43,595 bases of DNA from Dendronalium phyllosphericum CENA369 (GTDB taxonomy: Bacteria; Cyanobacteriota; Cyanobacteriia; Cyanobacteriales; Nostocaceae). The stretch spans positions 1-43,595 of the forward strand of contig NZ_JAECZA010000237.1 in NCBI RefSeq assembly GCF_016056275.1. Reading direction: 5' to 3'. Shown piece by piece: positions 26,829 to 36,741 of this stretch. The translations under genes and the position numbers were made by a program. The first letter of the stretch is position 1; each line of letters starts with the position of its first letter. A model generated the notes under the pieces. The model searched no databases and had not been told where the DNA came from. It was given only the letters and a program-made list of their open reading frames with translations.

Positions 26829-29800
26829 ATGCCCCGCCGTCAAGACCTCCGAAAGATACTATTGTTAGGATCTGGCCCCATTGTCATCGGCCAAGCCTGT
26901 GAGTTTGACTACTCTGGTACGCAAGCTTGTAAAGCGCTGCGAGAAGAAGGTTATGAGGTGGTATTAGTTAACTCTAATCCAGCGACAATAATGACCGATC
27001 CAGAAACAGCCGATCGCACTTATATTGAACCGCTGACACCAGATTTAGTCGAAAAAGTAATCGCCAAAGAACGCCCCGATGCCCTGCTGCCAACAATGGG
27101 GGGACAAACTGCCCTCAATATCGCTGTCGCCCTAGCGAAAAATGGTGTCTTAGAACGGTACAACGTTGAGTTAATCGGCGCGAAGTTACCAGCAATTGAG
27201 AAAGCTGAAGACCGAAAACTGTTTAATGATGCCATGGCCAAGATTGGGGTAGATGTATGTCCCAGTGGTACTGCTTCAACTTTAGAAGAAGCTAAAGCGA
27301 TCGCTCGCCAAATTGGCACTTATCCTTTAATTATTCGCCCTGCTTTTACAATGGGCGGTACTGGCGGGGGTATAGCTTACAACCAAGAAGAATTTGAAGA
27401 AATGGCACAAGTAGGTATAGATGCCAGTCCCGTTTCGCAAATTCTGATCGACCAGTCTCTACTCGGCTGGAAAGAATACGAATTAGAAGTCATGCGCGAC
27501 TTAGCAGATAACGTCGTGATTATCTGTTCCATCGAAAACCTCGACCCGATGGGCATTCATACTGGTGACTCAATTACTGTTGCTCCCGCTCAAACCCTCA
27601 CCGATAAAGAATATCAGCGGTTGCGGGATATGGCGATTAAAATCATCCGCGAGATTGGCGTAGAAACTGGCGGTTCTAATATCCAGTTTGCCGTTAATCC
27701 CGTGAATGGCGATGTCATAGTGATTGAGATGAATCCCCGTGTTTCCCGCAGTTCGGCTTTAGCTTCTAAAGCTACGGGTTTCCCCATCGCTAAAATGGCG
27801 GCCAAGCTAGCTGTCGGCTACACCTTAGATGAAATTAAAAATGACATCACCAAGAAAACACCCGCATCCTTTGAGCCGACAATTGACTATGTAGTAACCA
27901 AAATTCCCCGCTTCGCCTTTGAAAAGTTCCCAGGTTCGGAACCAGTGCTGACAACACAAATGAAGTCGGTAGGAGAAGCAATGGCCATTGGGCGGACATT
28001 TAACGAATCCTTTCAAAAAGCATTGCGTTCTTTGGAAACCGGACGCGCCGGCTGGGGATGCGACAAAGCCGAAAAATTACCCAGCGGCGAACAAATTCGC
28101 GCCTTACTACGGACACCAAATCCCGATCGCATCTTTGCTGTGCGTCATGCTTTACTACTAGGGATAACTAATGAGGAAATCTATGAACTGACAGGGATTG
28201 ACCCGTGGTTTTTAGATAAAATGCAGCAACTGCTAGAGGTAGAAAAATTCCTCAAACGCACGCCTTTAAAGCAATTGACAAAAGAACAATTTTATGCAGT
28301 GAAACAAAATGGATTTAGCGATCGCCAAATTGCTTTTGCCACCAAAACCAGCGAAGACGAAGTTCGCAGCTACCGCCAACAGCTAGGAGTCATCCCAGTT
28401 TATAAAACTGTGGACACCTGCGCCGCCGAGTTTGAAGCGTTTACTCCTTATTATTACTCCACCTACGAAGAAGAAACAGAAGTTTTACCAACCACCAAAC
28501 CCAAAGTGATGATTTTGGGTGGCGGCCCCAACCGCATTGGGCAAGGAATTGAATTTGACTATTGTTGTTGTCACGCCGCCTATGCCTTGAAGGGTGCAGG
28601 ATTTGAAACAATTATGGTCAACTCAAATCCAGAGACCGTCTCAACCGATTATGACACCAGCGATCGCCTTTACTTTGAGCCGCTAACCAAAGAAGATGTC
28701 CTCAACATCATCGAAGCTGAAAATCCTGTAGGAGTTATTATTCAGTTCGGCGGACAAACACCATTAAAATTAGCCGTTCCTCTCCAGCAGTATTTGCAGG
28801 GATTGGGGACTGGGGATAGTTCTCAATCCCAAATCCCCAAAATTTGGGGCACATCGCCCGATTCGATCGACACAGCAGAAGACAGAGAGCGATTTGAAAA
28901 GATTCTCAAACAGTTGAATATTGCCCAACCGCCAAATGGTACAGCTCGGAGTTACGAAGATGCGCTGATTGTCGCCCAACGCATTGGCTACCCCGTAGTA
29001 GTACGTCCTAGTTATGTATTGGGGGGACGGGCAATGGAAATCGTCTACTCTGATGCGGAACTGGAACGCTACATGACTTTTGCGGTGCAGGTGGAACCAG
29101 AACATCCGATTTTGATTGACAAGTTTTTAGAAAACGCCATTGAAGTCGATGTTGATGCGATCGCCGACAGCACCGGACGAGTTGTAATTGGTGGCATCAT
29201 GGAACACATCGAACAAGCGGGAATTCACTCAGGAGATTCAGCTTGTACTTTGCCCTCAATTTCTCTACCACCAGCAGTCCTCAATCAAATTCGCACCTGG
29301 ACAGTGCAACTAGCACAGTCGCTTTCAGTTGTGGGGTTAATGAATATTCAGTTTGCTGTTGTCGGCGCTCAAACTTATTCTCCCCAAGTTTACATCTTAG
29401 AAGCCAACCCCCGCGCCTCGCGCACAGTGCCCTTTGTTTCTAAAGCCACGGGCGTACCTTTGGCGAAACTAGCATCTTTAATCATGTCCGGTAAAACTTT
29501 AGAAGAGCTAAACTTCACCGAGGAAGTCATCCCATCGCACATTGCCGTTAAAGAAGCGGTGCTCCCCTTTAATAAATTCCCTGGAACTGATACACTATTA
29601 GGCCCAGAGATGCGCTCCACTGGTGAAGTAATGGGAATCGACAGTGACTTTGGACGTGCCTTTGCCAAAGCAGAACTCGGAGCAGGAGAGCGTTTACCTC
29701 TGAAAGGAACAGTGTTTGTGTCGATGAGCGATCGCGACAAAACAGCTTCAGTTTCCGTAGTTAGGGAATTTATCGAGCTAGGCTTTACTGTCATGGCTAC

Positions 29801-30104
29801 ACATGGCACGCGCCAAGTTCTTCAAGAGCAGGGTTTAGATATTGAGTTGGTACTGAAACTCCATGAAGGTCGTCCGCATGTCCTAGATGCCATCAAAAAT
29901 CAAAAAATCCAACTCATCATCAATACGCCCTCCGGGGAAGAAGCCCAGACTGATGCTAGATTAATTCGCCGTACAGCTTTAGCTTATAAAATTCCCATTA
30001 TTACCACCATTGCTGGAGCAAAAGCCACTGTCGCCGCCATCCGTTCTTTGCAAAATACCACTTTGGACGTAAAAGTTATCCAAGATTACTGTTTGAACCG
30101 TTAG
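26829..30104 (+). CDS. carB: Carbamoyl-phosphate synthase large subunit CarB
   Basis: 1091 aa. Makes carbamoyl phosphate from bicarbonate, ATP and ammonia from the glutaminase CarA, for arginine and pyrimidines. Two homologous ATP-grasp halves start at [22 protein letters not shown] and [20 protein letters not shown], and the C-terminal MGS-like regulatory domain contains [17 protein letters not shown]. Compared with the E. coli enzyme there are about a dozen extra residues ([14 protein letters not shown]) after [12 protein letters not shown], encoded by a G-rich stretch with a complementary C-rich one (28795-28850) that resembles inserted repeat DNA. carA is not adjacent. Confidence 0.97.
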   Translation: MPRRQDLRKILLLGSGPIVIGQACEFDYSGTQACKALREEGYEVVLVNSNPATIMTDPETADRTYIEPLTPDLVEKVIAKERPDALLPTMGGQTALNIAVALAKNGVLERYNVELIGAKLPAIEKAEDRKLFNDAMAKIGVDVCPSGTASTLEEAKAIARQIGTYPLIIRPAFTMGGTGGGIAYNQEEFEEMAQVGIDASPVSQILIDQSLLGWKEYELEVMRDLADNVVIICSIENLDPMGIHTGDSITVAPAQTLTDKEYQRLRDMAIKIIREIGVETGGSNIQFAVNPVNGDVIVIEMNPRVSRSSALASKATGFPIAKMAAKLAVGYTLDEIKNDITKKTPASFEPTIDYVVTKIPRFAFEKFPGSEPVLTTQMKSVGEAMAIGRTFNESFQKALRSLETGRAGWGCDKAEKLPSGEQIRALLRTPNPDRIFAVRHALLLGITNEEIYELTGIDPWFLDKMQQLLEVEKFLKRTPLKQLTKEQFYAVKQNGFSDRQIAFATKTSEDEVRSYRQQLGVIPVYKTVDTCAAEFEAFTPYYYSTYEEETEVLPTTKPKVMILGGGPNRIGQGIEFDYCCCHAAYALKGAGFETIMVNSNPETVSTDYDTSDRLYFEPLTKEDVLNIIEAENPVGVIIQFGGQTPLKLAVPLQQYLQGLGTGDSSQSQIPKIWGTSPDSIDTAEDRERFEKILKQLNIAQPPNGTARSYEDALIVAQRIGYPVVVRPSYVLGGRAMEIVYSDAELERYMTFAVQVEPEHPILIDKFLENAIEVDVDAIADSTGRVVIGGIMEHIEQAGIHSGDSACTLPSISLPPAVLNQIRTWTVQLAQSLSVVGLMNIQFAVVGAQTYSPQVYILEANPRASRTVPFVSKATGVPLAKLASLIMSGKTLEELNFTEEVIPSHIAVKEAVLPFNKFPGTDTLLGPEMRSTGEVMGIDSDFGRAFAKAELGAGERLPLKGTVFVSMSDRDKTASVSVVREFIELGFTVMATHGTRQVLQEQGLDIELVLKLHEGRPHVLDAIKNQKIQLIINTPSGEEAQTDARLIRRTALAYKIPIITTIAGAKATVAAIRSLQNTTLDVKVIQDYCLNR
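28797..28848. repeat. Probable in-frame repeat insertion in carB
   Basis: GGGATTGGGGACTGGGGA followed by CAATCCCAAATCCCC gives an imperfect inverted repeat. It adds residues absent from the E. coli enzyme between the LAVPLQQYL and [10 protein letters not shown] stretches. GGGGACTGGGGA is a common Nostoc spacer motif. Confidence 0.5.
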
Positions 30105-30769
30105 TAACGCTTTTGGCGATCGGGGATGAGTCAGAGGGGTCAGTTGTCGTAGTCGTACAGACGCGATTAATCGCGTCTGTACAAGAGTCAGTTATTATTC
30201 TCCCCCCTGCTCCTCCATTTCCCCCTGCTTTCTTAATCTGCATTAAGCAGTATTTACAAGGAAAATTAAGCAATTATTATAAAAGTATAATTATTGTTTC
30301 TATTGAGATATTTTAACAAATATGAGTAAGTTATTTTTCTGCGTACAAAGATTTATATAAGTCAGCTGAGAAATAATTTTGAAGGAGATGGCGATTTCAA
30401 CCTTGTTTTTGACTTGAGTATTTCACGCTCATTGCTCCTGTTAACTTGATTTGAGCCTCATGGTAAATCTGAACTTCTCCAAAAAATCTACGTGTATGAA
30501 CTCAAACAATCAATAAAATCCGGGCTAGCAAATCTTTCAAATTTTCTCATAAATGTTACAATTCTTAATTAATGATTAAATACAAAAAATGTCAATCTTA
30601 TTACCTTTTATCTAACCCTAGATACTTGTGAAATCTGAGAAATAACTGTAACTTCTAGCAGTTAAGGCCCTTATTCGATGGATACGAGCAACCGAATCAA
30701 TTATCGGGCGCGTAAATTGCCAACCATAAAGCCAACTGGGTAGCACCCTTAAAGAATATCTATAAGTTA
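30105..30769. other. Spacer between carB and the sigma factor gene
   Basis: 665 bases. The left part holds a perfect palindromic repeat and pyrimidine tracts (CTCCCCCCTGCTCCTCC). From 30250 it is AT-rich and probably contains the sigma factor promoter. No gene supported. Confidence 0.45.
30155..30182. repeat. GACGCGATTAATCGCGTC palindrome, perfect 28-base copy
   Basis: The 18-base core is extended on both sides by GTACA/TGTAC, so the whole 28 bases are a perfect palindrome. No T-run follows. Confidence 0.92.
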
Positions 30770-31768
30770 ATGACCCTAACTAAAAATCCATCATTACCAA
30801 TGAGTAGCGCCATGAAGACCGCTCCAACAGCCACAGACCTCGTGCGGACTTACCTGCGTGAGATTGGCCGCGTGCCACTGTTAACTCACGAGGAGGAAAT
30901 TTGTTATGGCAAACAGGTGCAACGTTCAACCACCTTATATGATGTGAGGGAAGAGCTTGCTACCCAGTTGGGTCGTCAACCAACAATAGAAGAGTGGGCA
31001 AAGGCGACAAAGCTAGAAATCTTAGAGTTAAACGAAGCGATCGCAGAAGGTGAAATTGCCAAACGCAAGATGGTAGAAGCCAACTTGCGACTAGTGGTAT
31101 CCGTTGCCAAAAAATATATTAAGCGCAACGTCGATTTACTCGACTTAATCCAAGAAGGCAGCATTGGGATGCAACGGGGCGTAGAAAAGTTTGACCCCAC
31201 CAAAGGATACAGATTTTCTACTTATGCTTATTGGTGGATTCGTCAGGCAATTACACGGGCGATCGCAGAAAAAGCTCGTACTATTCGCTTACCTATTCAT
31301 ATCACTGAGAAGCTAAATAAGATTAAAAAGGCTCAACGCCACTTATCTCAAAGGCTGGGACGCGCTCCCACAGCTTCCGAGCTAGCTCAAGAACTAGAAT
31401 TAACTCCCAAGCAAGTGCGAGAATATCTCGAAAAGGCGCGGTTGCCTTTGTCCTTAGATTTACGGTTGGGGGATAACTACGACACCGAACTAGGAGAAAT
31501 GCTGGAAGATCCAGGCGCTTCTCCAGAAGAATTTGTGATGCAATCTTCCCTGTCTAATGATTTAGAGCGCCTGATGGAAGAACTTACCGCCCAGCAGCGG
31601 GAAGTAATTACATTACGCTTTGGGTTAACCGACGGGCAAGCCCTAACTCTAGCCAGAATTGGCGAAATTCTGAATATCAGCCGCGAACGAGTGCGACAAA
31701 TAGAGCGCGAAGCTTTAACCAAACTTCGTAAGTCGAAAGCCAGTATAGATGAATACTTGGCGAGCTAG
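30770..31768 (+). CDS. Group 2 RNA polymerase sigma-70 family factor
   Basis: 332 aa. There is no region 1.1. Region 1.2 is [21 protein letters not shown]. Regions 2.1-2.4 include [26 protein letters not shown] and [31 protein letters not shown]. Region 3 contains the [11 protein letters not shown] stretch, and region 4 ends [21 protein letters not shown]. This is the SigB/SigD-like class of cyanobacterial non-essential sigma factors used in nitrogen, carbon or stress responses. I do not assign a letter. ATG 30770 chosen; Met11 and Met15 are possible. Single gene. Confidence 0.92.
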   Translation: MTLTKNPSLPMSSAMKTAPTATDLVRTYLREIGRVPLLTHEEEICYGKQVQRSTTLYDVREELATQLGRQPTIEEWAKATKLEILELNEAIAEGEIAKRKMVEANLRLVVSVAKKYIKRNVDLLDLIQEGSIGMQRGVEKFDPTKGYRFSTYAYWWIRQAITRAIAEKARTIRLPIHITEKLNKIKKAQRHLSQRLGRAPTASELAQELELTPKQVREYLEKARLPLSLDLRLGDNYDTELGEMLEDPGASPEEFVMQSSLSNDLERLMEELTAQQREVITLRFGLTDGQALTLARIGEILNISRERVRQIEREALTKLRKSKASIDEYLAS

Positions 31769-31780
31769 TAATCGGTCAGT

Positions 31781-31810
31781 AGTAGAGACGCGATTAATTG
31801 CGTCTCTACT
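31781..31810. repeat. GACGCGATTAAT-family palindromic repeat
   Basis: AGTAGAGACGCG and CGTCTCTACT arms around ATTAATTG, with one mismatch in the core. It lies 12 bases after the sigma factor stop. Confidence 0.88.
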
Positions 31811-32000
31811 ACTGAACAAATAAGGGAAGAAAATACGCTGCTTTTGGTACGGTTACAACGACTTCCAAGTAAGAATTAACTTGTTACATTATTTGACAGG
31901 AACACCTGATATTTAGTTAAGTCAAATAAATAACAGGTCTTAATTATTTAATTTACAAATACTTTACTTTATTTAGTAGTTGTAGTACTGGAGGTACAAC

Positions 32001-32345
32001 GTGAGTAACTCTTCCAATCGAGTATCAGAATTTTTTAATAGCGAGTCGGAAACTGAAAACTTGCTGTGGCAATATGTTAAAGCCTTAAGTCCAGATACAG
32101 TTACCCAGCTATCTAAACCTACTTCTACCGAAGTCTTTCAAGTAATGGAGCGCAACATTGTAGGATTGTTGGGCAATCTGCCTTCAGAACACTTTGGTGT
32201 TACAGTTACAACCAGTCGAGAAAGCCTTGGTCGGTTACTTGCCTCGGCTATGATTAGCGGTTATTTCTTGCGAAATGCCGAACAGAGAATGAACTTTGAG
32301 ATGGCTTTGCAAGGAACCGAAACAATTGACAGTGAAGCTGAATAG
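32001..32345 (+). CDS. DUF760 family protein
   Basis: 114 aa. The GTG start at 32001 is set by a strong GGAGGT at 31989-31994. The family pattern is recognisable: EFFNSESETENLLWQYVKALSPDTVTQLS, then VMERNIVGLLGNLPSEHFGVTVTTSRE and LGRLLASAMISGYFLRNAEQRM. DUF760 proteins are small helical proteins of cyanobacteria and plastids; some plant members interact with Clp-type proteolysis and plastid proteins. Function here unknown. Its own transcription unit, with an AT-rich upstream region. Confidence 0.85.
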   Translation: MSNSSNRVSEFFNSESETENLLWQYVKALSPDTVTQLSKPTSTEVFQVMERNIVGLLGNLPSEHFGVTVTTSRESLGRLLASAMISGYFLRNAEQRMNFEMALQGTETIDSEAE

Positions 32346-32729
32346 TAATTTGAAATTTTTGTCTCGTGATAGTTTCGAGAAGAAAATCGAAAATTAGTTT
32401 CATGCAGAACCGCGATCGCTCACCTTCCCTTCAGCTAAATCCATAGCGATGCGTTAGCGATAACTATTATAACACTGTCATAACACGCTAACGCCGCTTG
32501 AGTTTTATATTATTGCCAGTTTATTAACTAAATGCACATGAAATGTTTGGTAAAATATAGGTATTAATTACATCCATCGCTGTTTTAGATTGCATATGTT
32601 GGTGGGTGGATAAACTAAAAGTAAGTTGTATTTTCGATCGATAAACTTAAACTCGGCAGATACTTCAGCTAACCTGCCGATTTTTGCTGTCAGTCAAGAC
32701 TAAATAGAATCCTGTAAGCCTTATAAACA
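32346..32729. other. Spacer between DUF760 and mutT genes
   Basis: 384 bases. It contains GCGATAGC- and GCTAACGC-type repeats near 32450-32495 and a terminator at 32653-32685. No gene supported. Confidence 0.45.
32653..32685 (+). terminator. Rho-independent terminator
   Basis: TCGGCAG (32653-32659) pairs with CTGCCGA (32674-32680) and ends in TTTTT. It is 300 bases after the DUF760 stop, so it either ends a long 3' tail or a small RNA encoded in the spacer. Confidence 0.65.
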
Positions 32730-33197
32730 ATGAGTGAAACCAGTGCTGTGCCACCCCATAAAATAATTGGTGTTGCCGTAATTTGGAATGACCAAGAGCA
32801 AATTTTAATCGATCGCCGCCGTCCAGAAGGTGTAATGGGTGGTTTATGGGAATTTCCTGGTGGCAAAATTGAGCCTGGTGAAACAGTACAAGAGTGCATT
32901 AAAAGAGAAATTTATGAAGAACTAGGAATAGAGATTGAAGTCAGAGAACATCTAATTACCATTGACCACACCTATACCCATTTACGCGTGACGCTGACAG
33001 TACATCAATGTCGCCTACTTACAGGCATTCCCCAACCTCTAGAGTGTGATGAGATTCGCTGGGTAAACCTAGATGAACTCGAAGAGTTTGCTTTTCCTCA
33101 AGCAAATATTCAAATTATTGCTGCTTTAAAGAAAAGCAAGAGAAGCAAAACAGCAGGGAAAGCAGAGGAGATAAAACTCCTAACTACTGACAACTAA
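32730..33197 (+). CDS. mutT: 8-oxo-dGTP diphosphatase MutT (Nudix)
   Basis: 155 aa. It hydrolyses oxidised guanine nucleotides to prevent mutation. The complete Nudix box is present: GGKIEPGETVQECIKREIYEELGIE, residues about 43-67 (GX5EX7REUXEEXGU). The N-terminus IIGVAVIWNDQEQILIDRRRPEG and the C-terminal DEIRWVNLDELEEFAFPQAN are MutT-like. The tail after about residue 135 (SKTAGKAEEIKLLTTDN) is not part of the fold and is encoded by a GCAGGGAAAGCAGAGGAGA spacer repeat and a CTACTGACAAC tract that supplies the stop. Confidence 0.92.
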   Translation: MSETSAVPPHKIIGVAVIWNDQEQILIDRRRPEGVMGGLWEFPGGKIEPGETVQECIKREIYEELGIEIEVREHLITIDHTYTHLRVTLTVHQCRLLTGIPQPLECDEIRWVNLDELEEFAFPQANIQIIAALKKSKRSKTAGKAEEIKLLTTDN

Positions 33198-33201
33198 TTC
33201 T

Positions 33202-33258
33202 TGTACAGACGCGCGCGATTAATCCCTCTTGTACAGACGCGATTAATCGCGTCTCTAC
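33202..33258. repeat. Two tandem GACGCGATTAATCGCGTC-family copies
   Basis: The left copy (33202-33225) is corrupted, with GACGCGCGCGATTAATCCC. The right copy (33231-33258) keeps the perfect 18-base core. They share TTGTACAGACGCG starts, so they look like a duplication followed by decay. Confidence 0.88.
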
Positions 33259-33364
33259 GATAACTGACAACTGGCTAATCCCGTAACAATGTATTAACTG
33301 AATCAGGTTAAGACCTGCAATTTTCTACAATAATTCCAGAGACTTTGATTGATTTAGCAAGCAA

Positions 33365-33823
33365 ATGCCTAAAACCGTTGCTGAGGTGATGAGCCACAAC
33401 CCAATTGTTGTTCGGGCTGAAACTCCACTAAACGAAGCCGTCCAAATTATTGCTGAACGTCGTATCAGTGGGCTACCCGTTGTAGATGATGCTGGTAAGT
33501 TAGTGGGCATTATTTCGGAGACAGACTTGATGTGGCAAGAAACTGGTGTGACTCCTCCGGCTTACATTATGTTTCTTGATAGCGTCATCTATTTACAAAA
33601 TCCTGCTACCTACGAACGCGACCTACACAAAGCACTGGGGCAAACTGTTGGAGAGGTAATGAGCAAAAACCCCATCACTATTTCTCCTGACAAAACTGTA
33701 AAAGAAGCAGCTCAACTCATGCACGATCGCAATGTTCACCGTTTACCCGTACTTGACAGCGCGGGTCAAGTTATTGGCATCCTGACCCGTGGCGATATTA
33801 TTCGGGCAATGGCTGCTAGTTAG
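33365..33823 (+). CDS. Tandem CBS-domain protein
   Basis: 152 aa made of two CBS motifs: VAEVMSHNPIVVRAETPLNEAVQII...GLPVVDDAGKLVGIISETDL (residues about 4-56) and VGEVMSKNPITISPDKTVKEAAQLM...RLPVLDSAGQVIGILTRGDI (about 93-148). A pair forms a Bateman module that binds adenine nucleotides. There is no attached catalytic domain, so it probably acts as a regulatory partner. The 35-residue insert between the halves is typical of cyanobacterial and plastid CBS proteins. Start ATG at 33365. Confidence 0.92.
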   Translation: MPKTVAEVMSHNPIVVRAETPLNEAVQIIAERRISGLPVVDDAGKLVGIISETDLMWQETGVTPPAYIMFLDSVIYLQNPATYERDLHKALGQTVGEVMSKNPITISPDKTVKEAAQLMHDRNVHRLPVLDSAGQVIGILTRGDIIRAMAAS

Positions 33824-33886
33824 TTGCTAGTGACTAGTGACTATGTGGCTATTTTTTAAAAAACTTTTGAAAATTAGGATAACTAA

Positions 33887-34552
33887 ATGAGTATTACTGC
33901 TGAGTCTGTGAGGCAATTGCTTAGTTCAGAGGATTTAGGCGAACGCTTGCGTGCAGTTAATCAAATCCGCGAACTAGAACCAACAATCGCTTTTGAACTG
34001 ATTCAAATTGCTATTGGTGATAGCAATTCCAGAGTTCGATACTCAGCTGTCAGCCAGTTGGATACACTCGGAACACAGAATCTAGATTTATCGTTGGAGA
34101 TATTGCGCGATCGCTTGCTTAATGACCCCGAAGCTGATGTCCAAGCAGCAGCCGCAGATTGTTTGGGTGCTTTGAAATTACATACTGCTTTTGAAGACTT
34201 AGAACGGCTTTACCAAACCACCAATGAGTGGCTAGTACAATTCAGTATTATCGCTACCTTAGGAGAATTTGGCGATCCGCGAGCTTTTGAACTACTCAAA
34301 CAAGCACTTTCCTCAGAGAATGAGTTGGTACAAACTGCGGCTATTAGTTCGCTGGGTGAGTTAGGAAATATAGAGGCAATTCCCTTGTTAACTCCATACG
34401 CCACGAATCCAGATTGGCAAATCCGTTACAGAATTGTGCAAGCTTTAACTCGTTTGGGTGGTGCAGAAGCCAAATCTGTATTAGAAACTTTGACAAATGA
34501 TGAAGTAGAACCAGTCGCAACTGAAGCTCAAAAATCTTTGCAGTCAGTTTGA
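33887..34552 (+). CDS. nblB: HEAT-repeat protein, NblB-type
   Basis: 221 aa of HEAT repeats (SNSRVRYSAVSQLDTLG, EADVQAAAADCLGALK, NELVQTAAISSLGELG). Length and N-terminus (MSITAESVRQLLSSEDLGERLRAVNQIRELEP, shown only in part here as SSEDLGERLRAVNQIREL) match NblB proteins, which are related to bilin lyases and needed for phycobilisome degradation during nutrient starvation in unicellular cyanobacteria. The NblB name rests on resemblance and length; it could also be a different HEAT adaptor. It follows the CBS gene by 63 bases and precedes a clear terminator. Confidence 0.65.
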   Translation: MSITAESVRQLLSSEDLGERLRAVNQIRELEPTIAFELIQIAIGDSNSRVRYSAVSQLDTLGTQNLDLSLEILRDRLLNDPEADVQAAAADCLGALKLHTAFEDLERLYQTTNEWLVQFSIIATLGEFGDPRAFELLKQALSSENELVQTAAISSLGELGNIEAIPLLTPYATNPDWQIRYRIVQALTRLGGAEAKSVLETLTNDEVEPVATEAQKSLQSV

Positions 34553-35249
34553 GTTTGTGTTTTCACGAGACTTTGTAATTAAAATTACTCCATAGTTATC
34601 GTCTCGGTCAAAGTTGAAATACCTCAACAATGCTGTAAACTAGCCCATCTTGAAATATTGCATACTCACAAAAACCTCTCCACAGTAGGAGAGGTTTTTT
34701 GTTTTAACGGTTGCAAGTAGCTGATACCAATTCACCAAAATCTTGATACACATGCAAGAACTTGTAGAGGCGTTCGCTCTTAGCGTTCCCGAAGGGTACG
34801 ACCGTTCGCCCTTACTTACACTTTTAGATACCCTTAAATTTCTCCTTAAAAATGGGTAAAAAAAGTTATAAACCCTGCTTTTTAAGCAAGGTTGGGGGTT
34901 ATTTAAAAGATAAAAACGTTAACTGAACCGTATTGCTATAAATTCATCATTACTTCAAATTTTTATATAAAAAAATGTTGATTTTTTAGTAAAGTCTAGC
35001 TAAATACTGAGACAAAAGTATTTTTATCATAAGTACTAATATTTATCAATGTAATATTTATATATTCATAATAAGTAATTATTTGTAAAGGGTTTATATA
35101 AGTATATTCACTAGTAAAGATCGTGTGAATAAAATATCTTGGCAGATGACACTTAAGTAGATATCCAAATAACATGGCGAATGTACCGATCGAGCATATA
35201 CAAAAAATTTCTCGGCTAAACATTAGCAATCAAAAATTTGGAGAGACTA
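34553..35249. other. Spacer with terminator and hairpins before the PEP-CTERM gene
   Basis: 697 bases, increasingly AT-rich. It holds a terminator at 34671-34700, a GTTCGCTCTTAGCGTTCCCG-type repeat near 34770, and an AACCCTGCTT/AAGCAAGGTT hairpin at about 34873-34895. No gene; the open frame on the minus strand (34996-35229) is low-complexity AT. Confidence 0.45.
34671..34700 (+). terminator. Terminator of the nblB-like gene
   Basis: AAAACCTCTCC (34671-34681) pairs with GGAGAGGTTTT (34688-34698) around a 6-base loop and continues into T. It lies about 120 bases after the stop. Confidence 0.88.
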
Positions 35250-35990
35250 ATGAAAAAGTTCACCATGTTAGCAACTACATTTGTAGCATCTACCCTAAGT
35301 TTAAGCTTCGTTAATAATATTTCTCAGGCTGAAGCTGCTTCTTTAGTTCCTCAACAAGAAGGGGAAATTGCACTAACAAACGTTGCTTGTTTTACAGGAA
35401 ATTGTATTTCTACAGCACCCCTTGGCTACACTATTAGTAGTGAAGTTTATAGTCCAAATTACAAACCAAGTTTGTTATTTAGCGATAAAAGCTCAACTGT
35501 AAACAACTACTCTAATCAATCGAATCCTGGTATTGTAATTAAATTTACAACACCCGATGCAGGAACAAACCCAACTGCAATCGAAAATTGGTTCCGTCCA
35601 GTAGCAATTAAACCTAATGGGAATGTTGTTGAAAATGGACAATTGGAAGTTGGTCAATTCAAGTTTAACTTTGCTCAAACAATCTCAGAATTAGAATTAT
35701 CATTCTTTGATATAGAACAAAGTGGTACTGCTATTCTGAATGTGAATGGTGTTGCTGTTAATCAAGGAATTCTTGCAGCGTCTGATAGCAATATCAAGAA
35801 AGTGAAGCTAACAAATGTAGATTCGTTTGTGATTAGACTTGGCAGTATTGGTGGTAACTTTAAGTACGGTGATGGCGTTCTTTTAAAAGCCAGCACACCG
35901 GAACCAGCAAGCACCCTCAGTCTAGGTGCTTTGGTGTTGGGGAGTATGTTTGGCTTGCGGAAAAGCAAAAAATCTTCACCAGCAGCCTAA
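35250..35990 (+). CDS. PEP-CTERM domain protein, exported
   Basis: 246 aa from the ATG at 35250, which has GGAGAG five bases upstream. An N-terminal signal peptide (MKKFTMLATTFVASTLSL, cleaved near NISQAEA) is followed by a beta-rich domain with two cysteines (VACFTGNC) and a C-terminal sorting tail: PEPASTLSLGALVLGSMFG, then RKSKKS. Such tails are recognised by the exosortase system in bacteria making exopolysaccharide. No exosortase gene is in the window. The function of the middle domain is unknown. Confidence 0.85.
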   Translation: MKKFTMLATTFVASTLSLSFVNNISQAEAASLVPQQEGEIALTNVACFTGNCISTAPLGYTISSEVYSPNYKPSLLFSDKSSTVNNYSNQSNPGIVIKFTTPDAGTNPTAIENWFRPVAIKPNGNVVENGQLEVGQFKFNFAQTISELELSFFDIEQSGTAILNVNGVAVNQGILAASDSNIKKVKLTNVDSFVIRLGSIGGNFKYGDGVLLKASTPEPASTLSLGALVLGSMFGLRKSKKSSPAA

Positions 35991-36191
35991 TGATGGGATT
36001 GAGTAGATAGAGTTAGCGAAAACACACTTAATTTATAAAACAATATTTCCTGAACTTTTTGCGTAATTTCCTGAACTTTTGCTGAGTAGGTATATTACAT
36101 AATCCTAGTTTTACAAGTTAGCTGTGAATCGCTTGATGACAATAAACTCATATCTACTCAATTTTATTTTTTTGGCTAAATTCTCTAAGTT
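35991..36191. other. Spacer with short direct repeat
   Basis: TTTCCTGAACTTTT occurs twice near 36048 and 36068. Otherwise nothing is recognised in this 200-base convergent spacer. Confidence 0.4.
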
Positions 36192-36710
36192 TTAACCACT
36201 AAATACTTGAGGCCAAGTTGTCAATAGAAAAACTACAACTGCGGCGATCGCTAAGACTCCCTGAATCAAATTTCCAATCAACGTTCCTACCACAATGCCT
36301 ACACCAGCTTTAACTGCTAACCATAAGTCACGTCGGTAAATATATTCACCAATAATTGCTCCCAACAAAGGTCCAAATAAAATTCCTAGCAGCGGCCCTC
36401 CAACAGGTAAAGTTGGCAATAATCCAAAAAAACCTAATAGTAAACCCACAACTGCACCAATTTGTCCCCATTTACTAGCACCTGCTTGTTTTGCTCCTAG
36501 GTAGCCAGCTAAAAAATCAACTCCTACACTGAGAAGTAAAACAATAATTGTAACGATAAGTGGTATTTTAATAGCTGCAAAGGAACTACTAACTATTCCC
36601 CAAATAATAATGGCAATTAAAATTAAACTTGTACCGGGAATGGCAGGAACTACAGCACCAATGATACCTACAACCATTAAGACAACTAATAACCAATAAA
36701 TAATTTGCAT
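36192..36710 (-). CDS. DUF456 family membrane protein
   Basis: 172 aa with about five hydrophobic helices and glycine-rich repeats (GIIGAVVPAIPGTSLI, GAVVGLLLGFFGLLPTLPVGGPLLGILFGPLLGAIIGEYIYRR in sections). The GAxxGxxxG patterns are characteristic of DUF456, a family of unknown function. The ATG at 36710 lies in a TAATTCGTAATTCG spacer repeat, with no Shine-Dalgarno. The CCB gene ends 31 bases upstream on the same strand, so the two are probably co-transcribed. Confidence 0.85.
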   Translation of the reverse strand: MQIIYWLLVVLMVVGIIGAVVPAIPGTSLILIAIIIWGIVSSSFAAIKIPLIVTIIVLLLSVGVDFLAGYLGAKQAGASKWGQIGAVVGLLLGFFGLLPTLPVGGPLLGILFGPLLGAIIGEYIYRRDLWLAVKAGVGIVVGTLIGNLIQGVLAIAAVVVFLLTTWPQVFSG

Positions 36711-36741
36711 AATTCGTAATTCGTAATTTATAACTCCTAAC

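Noticed and set aside
29390-29809. 139-codon minus-strand frame inside carB
   Set aside because: Antisense shadow of a well conserved enzyme with no ribosome site.
34996-35229. 77-codon minus-strand frame before the PEP-CTERM gene
   Set aside because: Composed of AT-rich spacer, Ile/Tyr/Thr-heavy, no ribosome site.
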